A DNA stretch of 64,000 nt, from contig DASXOB010000016.1 in assembly GCA_036494545.1 (NCBI GenBank), positions 434,001-498,000 of the forward strand, given 5' to 3'. Shown in pieces: positions 25,169 to 32,420 of this stretch. The position numbers and the translations under genes were made by a program. Each line of letters starts with the position of its first letter. Positions within the stretch are counted from its first letter, which is position 1. The DNA comes from JAICXG01 sp036494545. Its GTDB lineage: Bacteria > Verrucomicrobiota > Verrucomicrobiia > Chthoniobacterales > UBA10450. Under the pieces are notes generated by a model. That model had not been told where the DNA came from, did not search any database, and saw nothing but the letters and a program-made list of their open reading frames with translations.

Positions 25169-26221
25169 CTAACGAATCGTGACGTGCACGCCCGGCAGCA
25201 CCTTGTTTCCGAGATCGAGCGCGTCCCAATTGGAAAGACGAATGCAACCGTGGCTCGTGGTTCGGCCAATCGTCTCGGGCACATCTGTGCCGTGAATTCC
25301 GCTGCCTTTGTGGCTCAACTCCATCCAAAGAATGCCGACGGGATTATTGGGTCCGGCCGGCAGCTCGTAAAAATTGCCGCTGCGTTTGCCGTAGTGCAAC
25401 ATGGCTTCGTCCCAACGGAAGGTCGGCATCCAGGAAAATCCCTTCACAAACCATTCTCCGATCGGAGCCGGCAGCGATTTGGAGCCAGGTGTGATCGGAT
25501 AACTCCCGACCAGTTTCCCGTCTTGTTTTAACTCCATGACTTTTTCCCGCACGGAAACGAACAGGGCATAGCGTTCCTTTTCTGGTTTCTTATCCTCCGT
25601 CGGAATCGAATTCGTCTTTTCAGCCGACGCCGTTCTGGCCTTGAGATCGATCGCTTCCTGCAGATCGAATGGTTTGGCAACGTTAGGCACTTTCACCTCG
25701 TCGCCAGGCTTAGCCTTGTTCCAATCGTAGCCCGGGTTGAGCTGGCGCAGGAAATCGCGTTTGGCATGAAACTTTTCTCCCACGAGCTCGAGAAAATCCT
25801 TGTAGGGCAGGCTCTTTTGCCGGGCTTGCTGCGCGTGGTTTTCGGGAATCGAGCCGATGAATTTTTGGTCGTTAGGCGAAAACGTGTAACTGGTGAGGAG
25901 CGGTTGCGATGGATCAGAAGGCAGATCAAAGCTTGCCGGGGCTTGATTGCCAAATCGTTCGCCGCTTTTCCCTTCCGCTTCTTCATAACGTGCCAGCGCC
26001 TTGCGCATGAATTCGCCCCAGCGGCCATCGATCATGCCCGGCTTGAAGTTTGAGCCATCGAGGAAAATCTGCGCGCGCAAGACGTCGTCGTTAGGCTGTA
26101 ATGTGGATTTGCCAGCTGCGAGAGCATTCGCGCCAGCTAATGCGAGGCAAAGGCCTACTCCCGCGAAGGACAGAGATCGCGTGGGCCAGTGACTGCTGCT
26201 CGACCCGAAAAGTAATCCCAT
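25169..26221 (-). CDS. L,D-transpeptidase with peptidoglycan-binding and LysM-like regions
   Basis: An exported 350-residue wall enzyme. The chosen start (26221) gives a signal peptide with core SLSFAGVGLCLALAGANALA; the frame is open to 26269. A peptidoglycan-binding-like segment (GMIDGRWGEFMRKALARYEE) is followed by a LysM-like segment (FLRQLNPGYDWNKAKPGDEV) and a C-terminal YkuD domain with GIHGTDVPETIG and SHGCIRLSNWDALDLG, Cys326 catalytic. It would form 3-3 crosslinks or anchor proteins to peptidoglycan. Its TAG stop is part of a motif copy at 25167-25175. It is convergent with recQ, with 13 nt between them. Confidence 0.88.
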   Translation of the reverse strand: MGLLFGSSSSHWPTRSLSFAGVGLCLALAGANALAAGKSTLQPNDDVLRAQIFLDGSNFKPGMIDGRWGEFMRKALARYEEAEGKSGERFGNQAPASFDLPSDPSQPLLTSYTFSPNDQKFIGSIPENHAQQARQKSLPYKDFLELVGEKFHAKRDFLRQLNPGYDWNKAKPGDEVKVPNVAKPFDLQEAIDLKARTASAEKTNSIPTEDKKPEKERYALFVSVREKVMELKQDGKLVGSYPITPGSKSLPAPIGEWFVKGFSWMPTFRWDEAMLHYGKRSGNFYELPAGPNNPVGILWMELSHKGSGIHGTDVPETIGRTTSHGCIRLSNWDALDLGNKVLPGVHVTIR

Positions 26222-26403
26222 ATCAATTCCGCCAATCGCGCTCTCCACAAAAGTTCGCAGGCGGCACACCTAATGGACGGCCCGGCGACGGAATCTTCTC
26301 GCTTGCTAACGACTCACGGCATGCTGCGCGCGCTCCGCGTCTTGACCCTTTCATCGATTCGACTCATCCTCGCTCCCGTCGCTTCGCGCACATCACTTCG
26401 AAT

Positions 26404-28416
26404 ATGCAAAAGGAACTTACCGTCCGCGGAATCATCATCGGCATCATCATTACGCTGGTCTTCACCGCGGCGAACGTTTACTTCGGGCTTAAAGCGGGAC
26501 TAACTTTTTCAACGTCGATTCCGGCGGCCGTGATCTCGATGGCGATCCTGCGCAATTTCCGCGACGCGACGGTACAGGAAAACAACATCGTGCAGACAGT
26601 GGCTTCGGCTGCGGGCACGCTCTCCTCGATCATTTTCGTCTTGCCAGGTTTGATCATGATCGGTTGGTGGACCGGTTTTCCATTTTGGATCTCATTCCTG
26701 ATCTGCGCCCTCGGAGGGATTCTCGGGGTGATGTATTCCATCCCTCTGCGCCGGGCACTCGTCACCAACTCCGATTTGCCATATCCGGAAGGTGTCGCCT
26801 GTGCGGAAGTCCTCAAAGTAGGCAGCACTGGCGACAGGGAGCATGCGCACGACATCGAACACGGTCGCTCCGGTCTGCTCGCAGTGGTGTGGGGGTCAAT
26901 CGTGTCGGCGGTGTTTGCAGTCGTTGTCGCGACCCAAGTTTTCGCGTCGGATGTAGCCCAGACATTCCACTTTGGGAAACGCGCCGCCGTGAGTGGCTAT
27001 GATTTCTCGCTCTCCTTCGCTCTGCTCGCGATCGGTCACTTGTGCGGCATTGCGGTTGGAGTTGCGATGCTCATCGGCGCATTGATCGGCTGGGGCTGGG
27101 GCGTGCCGCATTATTCGCAAATGGCCGCAGATTTAATGAGCTCAGGGGCCCAGGTTCCCAAAGCCGTCGTCGATGCACTTGGCGCCGGAGAAGTGTCGAG
27201 AATCGCAACGGTGACGTGGAGCAACTATGTTCGTTTCATCGGCGCAGGTGCAATCGGCGTCTCTGCAATCTGGACACTGCTGAAGTTGATCCAACCGGTC
27301 GTCAGTGGATTGGCCGGTGCGATGGCGGCAAACCGTGCGCGCAAAGCCGGGAAAGCAGACACGCTGCCGATCACCGAGCGCGATATTCCAATCGGGATTG
27401 TCGGTTTGGTCACGCTCATTTGCATGATTCCGATTGGCTGGGTGCTGGGAGTCTTTGCGAACCAGAGCGGACTCGGCGCGCATCTACCGACGCTAATTAT
27501 TGGCGGTGTTGTTTACGTGGTCTTGATGAGCTTTTTTGTCTCGGCGGTTTGCGGCTACATGGCCGGCCTCATTGGCTCTTCTAATAGTCCTCTTTCCGGC
27601 ATTGGCATTCTTGTCGTGATCGGGGCCGCGTTGCTTCTCAAACCGTATGCCTCACCGGAAATTGGCAAGGCATTGACGGCATTTGCGTTGTTTACCACTG
27701 CGGTAATTTTCAACGTCGCAGCAATTGCGAATAACAATCTCCAAGACCTTAAAACAGGTCAGCTGGTGGATGCGACGCCATGGAAACAACAGGTTGCCCT
27801 CATCATCGGCGTAATCGCAGGTGCGTTCGTGATACCTCCAGTGCTCGACCTCGTGAATCAAGCCTACGGGTTTGTCGGCGCACCCGGTGCAGAACTACGC
27901 CCTAATCCACTGCCCGCACCTCAAGCTGGATTGATTTCCTCGTTAGGCCAGGGTGTCCTGGCAGGAAACATCGACTGGAATCTGATTCTGACCGGCGCGT
28001 TGATCGGCGTCGCGGTGATCGTGCTGAATGAGATTCTCGGCCGCACCACCAAGCGCTTCAGTGTTCCACCGCTCGCGGTCGGCCTTGGCATTTACCTGCC
28101 AACTCAAAGTACGTTAATGATCGTGGCAGGTACGATCGTGGGCTATATCTTCGAACGGCGCGCCGACCGCACGCCGAGGCCTGAAGCGACGAAGCAACTT
28201 GGCGTCCTGCTCGCCTCCGGCCTGATTGTTGGGGAGAGCACCATTGGCGTCGTGATCTCCGCGATCGTTGTCTTCTCCGGCGTGGCTGCCCCGCTTGCGC
28301 TCGTCGGCCCAGGCTTTGAAACAGCCGGCATTATTATCGGTGGCCTTGGCTTCGCCATCACTGCATTTGTCCTTTATCGCTGGGTCATTCGCATGGCGAG
28401 CGCACGATCAGCATGA
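26404..28416 (+). CDS. OPT family oligopeptide transporter, first copy
   Basis: A 670-residue polytopic inner-membrane protein of the oligopeptide transporter (OPT/YSL) family. The chosen ATG at 26404 (MQKELTVRGI) begins just before the first helix, matching the family. Family features are FTAANVYFGLKAGLTFSTSI, ENNIVQTVASAAG, PYPEGVACAEVLKVG and a late NNNLQDLKTGQLV. About 14-16 helices are expected. Substrates in the family are peptides, glutathione or metal chelates; this one is not known. It overlaps the selenocysteine peroxiredoxin gene by 4 nt (ATGA), and a second OPT gene follows that, so the three form one operon. Confidence 0.87.
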   Translation: MQKELTVRGIIIGIIITLVFTAANVYFGLKAGLTFSTSIPAAVISMAILRNFRDATVQENNIVQTVASAAGTLSSIIFVLPGLIMIGWWTGFPFWISFLICALGGILGVMYSIPLRRALVTNSDLPYPEGVACAEVLKVGSTGDREHAHDIEHGRSGLLAVVWGSIVSAVFAVVVATQVFASDVAQTFHFGKRAAVSGYDFSLSFALLAIGHLCGIAVGVAMLIGALIGWGWGVPHYSQMAADLMSSGAQVPKAVVDALGAGEVSRIATVTWSNYVRFIGAGAIGVSAIWTLLKLIQPVVSGLAGAMAANRARKAGKADTLPITERDIPIGIVGLVTLICMIPIGWVLGVFANQSGLGAHLPTLIIGGVVYVVLMSFFVSAVCGYMAGLIGSSNSPLSGIGILVVIGAALLLKPYASPEIGKALTAFALFTTAVIFNVAAIANNNLQDLKTGQLVDATPWKQQVALIIGVIAGAFVIPPVLDLVNQAYGFVGAPGAELRPNPLPAPQAGLISSLGQGVLAGNIDWNLILTGALIGVAVIVLNEILGRTTKRFSVPPLAVGLGIYLPTQSTLMIVAGTIVGYIFERRADRTPRPEATKQLGVLLASGLIVGESTIGVVISAIVVFSGVAAPLALVGPGFETAGIIIGGLGFAITAFVLYRWVIRMASARSA

Positions 28417-29201
28417 ACCGGCGTTGGAATCTTCCACTTTGGCTCGGGTTCGTCTTCGTCCTTGGCGGAGTCTTCAGCTACGAGTATTTGCTGCAATTCC
28501 CCATCACCCGCGATTTTCCGTGGCTCAACTTTCTGCTAATCGGCACCGGTCTCGCGCTGCTTGCCATTGGATTGTTTCGTGCCTTTGGGAATCCGAGGCT
28601 TTACCGCGGGAAGATTGCTGGATCGATCCTGGCGGTGATCAGTGTCTGTTTCGTCGCCTTCTTCAGCTACGTCATTTTCTACGTCCTGCGCCAGGTGCCT
28701 GCTTCGGCTCAAGCGCCGCGCATGGGCGAAAAAGCGCCGGCTTTCACGTTGCCTGATCAAAACGGCAGGCAAATCGCGCTTGCCGATCTGCTTTCCCCAA
28801 ATGGCGCAGTCCTGATTTTTTATCGCGGACATTGGTGACCACTCTGTAACTCCGAGTTGCGGAGTTTTCAGAAACGGCTTGGTGACTTCACCGCACGTGG
28901 CGTGAAGGTGGTGGCGATCAGTGTCGATCCGGTCGAGACCAATCATCTTCATGCGCAACGGATGCATTATACTTTCCCGGTCTTGTCCGATGCGGGAGCG
29001 GCGACGATCCGCCGCTATGATCTGCTGCACCCGCATGCCGGGCCCAACCAGGAAGACATCTCGCGTCCGGCGGAGTTTTACGTTGATCAAAACGGGGTCG
29101 TTCGTTGGGTAAACCTGACCGACAACATCGCTGTTCGCGCGCGGCCCGAGCAGGCGTTAACTGCAATCGATTCGGCTCGACACGGCGGGATTTGGCCGTA
29201 A
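28413..29201 (+). CDS. Membrane-anchored peroxiredoxin-like selenoprotein (in-frame TGA = Sec)
   Basis: One reading frame of 263 codons contains TGA at codon 142 (28836-28838) and a true TAA end. The protein has three membrane helices (residues about 9-27, 38-56, 67-90), then an AhpC/TSA-type thioredoxin fold (MGEKAPAFTLPDQNG). The TGA lies in YRGHW-U-PLCNSELRSF, exactly where Cys homologues have the peroxidatic Cys of R-G-x-W-C-P-x-C. Cys145 would be the partner. After the TGA the frame stays open and conserved-looking (VVAISVDPVETNHLH, AEFYVDQNGVVRWVN). A SECIS-like hairpin follows the TGA. It overlaps the upstream OPT gene as ATGA. A recent nonsense mutation is the alternative, but less likely. 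selA/B/C/D are not in the window. Confidence 0.85.
28843..28872 (+). promoter_or_regulatory. Bacterial SECIS-like hairpin
   Basis: The upper stem AACTCCG (28848-28854) pairs perfectly with CGGAGTT (28860-28866) around the five-base loop AGTTG. A lower stem TCTG (28843-28846) pairs with CAGA (28869-28872). The loop begins 17 nt after the TGA and has G in its second position. Both fit the known bacterial SECIS pattern (apical loop roughly 16-37 nt after UGA, G among the first two loop bases). It would bind SelB during decoding. Confidence 0.75.
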
Positions 29202-29229
29202 TTCGAGCGATGCGATTTTGCGTGAAGCC

Positions 29230-31620
29230 ATGAAGGACGACACGCCGATCGCAATCGATCCGCGCAATCCGCCTAACGAAATGCCGGACATCGTCGGCGC
29301 GAGACCGGAGAACCCGATCCTCGCCAGCTTCCGTCCGTTTATTCCAGCCAATGCGGGGCTGCGCGAGTTCACGCCGATTCCAATCATACTCGGCACTTTG
29401 CTCGGGATCGTTTTCGGCGCCTCCTCGCTTTATCTCGTTCTTAAGGTCGGCATCACAGTCAGTGCATCAATTCCGGTTGCGGTCCTCGCGATTACTACCT
29501 TCCGCGTGCTTTCAAAGTTCGGCCTGCGCGATTCCACTATCCTCGAGAACAACATCGTCCAGACCGCTGGCTCGGCCGGCGAATCGATAGCGTTCGGCCT
29601 CGGTGTGACGATGCCCGCGATCATGATCCTCGGCTTCGATCTCGAGATCATGCGCGTGATGTTGGTCGCGATTCTCGGCGGATTGTTAGGCATCCTCATG
29701 ATGATCCCGACGCGACGCGCGCTCATCGTTCATCAACATGGATACTTGAAATACCCGGAAGGCACCGCCTGCGCGGAGGTCTTGAAAGCCGGGGCTTCGG
29801 CCGAGTCGCGCGAAGCCGCGCATACAGACGAGCGCCCGACGGTGGCCGCGGATGAAGCGGTCAGTGGCGGCAGGATCATCATCGGTGGCTTCATCATCGG
29901 TTTCATCTATTACGGGGCGCTGGAGGTCCTCAAAGCAATGAAGGAAATTCCCGAGAAGATATTCGGGAAACCCTTCGACGGCGCTTCGGTCTCGCTCGAG
30001 AACAACCCTGCTTTGCTCGGGGTCGGCTACATCATCGGACCGCGGATCGCCGGAATGATGATGGGTGGAGGCGTCTTATCGTATCTCGTTCTGATCCCGG
30101 CGATCAAATATTTCGGTTCGTTAGTGGCCGGACCAGTCTCCCCGGAGACCGCTCACACAATTGCCGACATGAGCGTGGACCAAATTCAACACGGCTATAT
30201 TCTTTACATCGGTGCCGGCGCAGTTGCGGCGGGTGGAATCATAAGCCTTTTCCGTTCCTTGCCGTTGATCTGGCATGGCATCAAAGGCGGCCTTGCCGAC
30301 CTGCGTGCCGCCCGCTCCGAAAAGGCGACGGCCGCGCGCACGGATCAGGATCTCTCGATGAAATGGGTCATCGGCGGAATCATCTTGTTGCTTGTTCTGA
30401 TCATGCTCGCGCCGCAACTCAACCTGCGCTTCAATTTGTTAGGCGCGCTCCTTATCGTCGGGATTGGGTTTCTTTTCACCACGGTCTCATCGCGGCTCAC
30501 GGGCGAAGTCGGTTCCTCTTCCTGTCCAACCTCAGGTATCACGGTCGCGACGTTGCTGCTCACTTGTCTCTGCTTTCTGCTCGTTGGCTGGACTGCGCCG
30601 CCTTACTTTGTCACCGCGCTCTCCATTGGTGGAATTGTCTGCATTGCTTCCTCGAATGGCGGCACAACCTCGCAGGATTTGAAGACGGGATTTCTGGTCG
30701 GCTCAACACCGAAGTATCAGCAAATTGCGATTCTCATCGGCACACTCGCGTCTTGCCTCGTGATTGGACCAATCCTGATGAAGTTCAACGAGTCGGGTAC
30801 GGTTTACATTCCGATTGCGGGCAACAAGGATTTCACCTTCGCATCCACGTTTCACATCAACCCCGCCGAGTTTGAGAAGGATTCGAGTGGCAACCCAAAA
30901 CACGAACGACTCGCTGGCGCACAAGCAGGCAGCGATACGCACCAGTATTTTGTTTACCATAAAACCTCCCCCGAAAATGGGCCGGCCGGACGTTACCTCG
31001 TAAACGAAGCGGGTAGCCCAATCTACCTGGTCGATCCGGGCATCAACGGCATTTACGACAAACGTCCCGACGGCTCACGCGTAATGAAGTTCTCCGCGCC
31101 AAAAGCCACGTTGATGTCCTACATCATCAAAGGAATTCTGAGTGGTGAATTGCCATGGGGACTTGTGCTGCTCGGCGTTTTCATTTCGATCGTGCTCGAG
31201 CTGTCTGGAATCCCGTCGCTCGCATTCGCCGTCGGTGTTTATCTTCCGATCTCCACCTCCGCACCAGTTTGGGTCGGCGGTTTGATCCGCGGGCTGATCG
31301 ACAATTACACGCGTCGCAAACACGTCGGCGCGAACTTCACCGAGGATCAGCTCGTAGCGGAGGGCGACAAGAGCAACGGAGTGCTCCTCTCATCCGGCTA
31401 CATTGCCGGCGGGACCCTGGCCGGAGTCGTTTTCGCCTTCATGAACATTCCCTTAAAAGACAAGCTCGATGCGATCGAGACCTGGGCGAACGCCCACAAT
31501 CCATTCTTCAATGGTCCGCATGCTGATCTGCTCGCGCTGTTTCCGTTTGTGATTATGTGTGTCCTCCTCTATCTCGTCGGGCGCGAAGTCCTCCTTGCAC
31601 CGCGAAAGAGCCGCGTCTAA
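29230..31620 (+). CDS. OPT family oligopeptide transporter, second copy
   Basis: A 796-residue OPT transporter, longer than the first copy. ATG at 29230 is chosen; an in-frame TTG at 29218 is possible. It shows IVFGASSLYLVLKVGITVSA, LENNIVQTAGSAGES, KYPEGTACAEVLKAG and SSNGGTTSQDLKTGFLVG. A roughly 100-residue non-membrane insert (residues about 515-615, DFTFASTFHINPAEFEKDSS and YLVNEAGSPIYLVDPG) is placed before the last helices and is not in the first copy. It ends at a hairpin made from two motif copies. It presumably cooperates with the first OPT protein or handles a related substrate. Confidence 0.87.
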   Translation: MKDDTPIAIDPRNPPNEMPDIVGARPENPILASFRPFIPANAGLREFTPIPIILGTLLGIVFGASSLYLVLKVGITVSASIPVAVLAITTFRVLSKFGLRDSTILENNIVQTAGSAGESIAFGLGVTMPAIMILGFDLEIMRVMLVAILGGLLGILMMIPTRRALIVHQHGYLKYPEGTACAEVLKAGASAESREAAHTDERPTVAADEAVSGGRIIIGGFIIGFIYYGALEVLKAMKEIPEKIFGKPFDGASVSLENNPALLGVGYIIGPRIAGMMMGGGVLSYLVLIPAIKYFGSLVAGPVSPETAHTIADMSVDQIQHGYILYIGAGAVAAGGIISLFRSLPLIWHGIKGGLADLRAARSEKATAARTDQDLSMKWVIGGIILLLVLIMLAPQLNLRFNLLGALLIVGIGFLFTTVSSRLTGEVGSSSCPTSGITVATLLLTCLCFLLVGWTAPPYFVTALSIGGIVCIASSNGGTTSQDLKTGFLVGSTPKYQQIAILIGTLASCLVIGPILMKFNESGTVYIPIAGNKDFTFASTFHINPAEFEKDSSGNPKHERLAGAQAGSDTHQYFVYHKTSPENGPAGRYLVNEAGSPIYLVDPGINGIYDKRPDGSRVMKFSAPKATLMSYIIKGILSGELPWGLVLLGVFISIVLELSGIPSLAFAVGVYLPISTSAPVWVGGLIRGLIDNYTRRKHVGANFTEDQLVAEGDKSNGVLLSSGYIAGGTLAGVVFAFMNIPLKDKLDAIETWANAHNPFFNGPHADLLALFPFVIMCVLLYLVGREVLLAPRKSRV

Positions 31621-31640
31621 CGAACCAACTCGTTAGGCGC
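31613..31640 (+). terminator. Rho-independent-type terminator built from an inverted pair of the window motif
   Basis: GCGTCTAACGA (31613-31623) pairs with TCGTTAGGCGC (31630-31640) through 11 bp including one G-U, around the loop ACCAAC. The stem contains the stop codon of the second OPT gene and is followed by the T-rich run TTGTTTGT. The right arm is an exact copy of the window motif and the left arm is a one-mismatch copy. Pairs of uptake sequences forming terminators are known from Neisseria and Pasteurellaceae. Confidence 0.7.
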
Positions 31641-31708
31641 TTGTTTGTGGGGGCCCTGAAGAGGCTCAGCAATTTTGCCTTAGTCGCGTGGGGAGACGAA
31701 TCTCCGGG

Positions 31709-32194
31709 ATGCGCAAAATAAACCTGAACGACATCGCGGAGGACGAACGCAAATCCCCAAAGGGTAGGTTTCACAAGTTTGTTAAAGACATCTCGATCGC
31801 ACTTGGTCGCGAGAAAGAGTCGCTCGATCTGGCAAAGCGTCATCCCTTCGATTTGGCGCAGGTGCGAATTCCCGCGGGCAAGAGTTACTGTCCTTACCAC
31901 GGACATGGAGCCGAGACAGAGTTATATCTGGTCGTGTCCGGACGTGGGCTGGTGCGCCATCATTGCGGCACGACCGAGGTGCGGCCGGGCGACGCATTTA
32001 TCTTTCAACCTGGCGAAGCGCACCAACTCTCCGCGCCTAACGACGATGACTTCGTCTATTTAGTCATCGCTGATAATCCGCGCGGCGATACCTGTTACTA
32101 TCCCGACAGCGGCAAGTGGGTTGTCTACAAGGAAGGTCCTGAGGAAGCCATCGCCAAGGGTGAAGAAGCCGACTACTACGAGGGCGAAGAGTAA
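31709..32194 (+). CDS. Cupin domain protein
   Basis: A 161-residue single-cupin protein. The metal-site pattern H-x-H...E...H is visible in YCPYHGHGAETELYLVVSG and QPGEAHQLSAP. Such proteins are dioxygenases, isomerases or small-molecule sensors; the exact role is unknown. ATG at 31709 is preferred over an in-frame GTG at 31688. The C-terminus is acidic (EEAIAKGEEADYYEGEE). It follows the OPT block but is separated from it by the terminator hairpin. Confidence 0.75.
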   Translation: MRKINLNDIAEDERKSPKGRFHKFVKDISIALGREKESLDLAKRHPFDLAQVRIPAGKSYCPYHGHGAETELYLVVSGRGLVRHHCGTTEVRPGDAFIFQPGEAHQLSAPNDDDFVYLVIADNPRGDTCYYPDSGKWVVYKEGPEEAIAKGEEADYYEGEE

Positions 32195-32210
32195 CCGCCG
32201 GTGATTTGTT

Positions 32211-32257
32211 CCGCCCTATGGTCGCCTGCAATGGTGGCGACGATTGGCGAAGGGCGG
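32211..32257. other. Nested hairpin structure after the cupin gene
   Basis: Outer arms CCGCCCT (32211-32217) and AGGGCGG (32251-32257) enclose an inner hairpin GTCGCC (32221-32226) / GGCGAC (32236-32241). The two-level symmetry lies 17 nt after the cupin stop and about 160 nt before the sensor kinase. It may be a terminator without a U tract, an attenuator or a REP-like element. The function is unknown. Confidence 0.45.
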
Positions 32258-32420
32258 ATAACGCGTTTTGTCGCGGTATTACTGCGCGTAGCAAAGGCAG
32301 TCTTGGAAGGAGTCTTGTCGCTAGGTTCATCCGGCCCAGGTCCGCAGTTGCAATTAAAAGCTTTCGCTGCTCCAAAATGATGATAGCGTCCGCCTCGAAT
32401 AGCAGCTCAAAAGGCTTTAA

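Noticed and set aside
28836..28838. TGA as a nonsense mutation making a pseudogene
   Set aside because: It lies exactly at the catalytic Cys position, the downstream frame is intact and a SECIS-like hairpin is correctly spaced. Selenocysteine explains all three.
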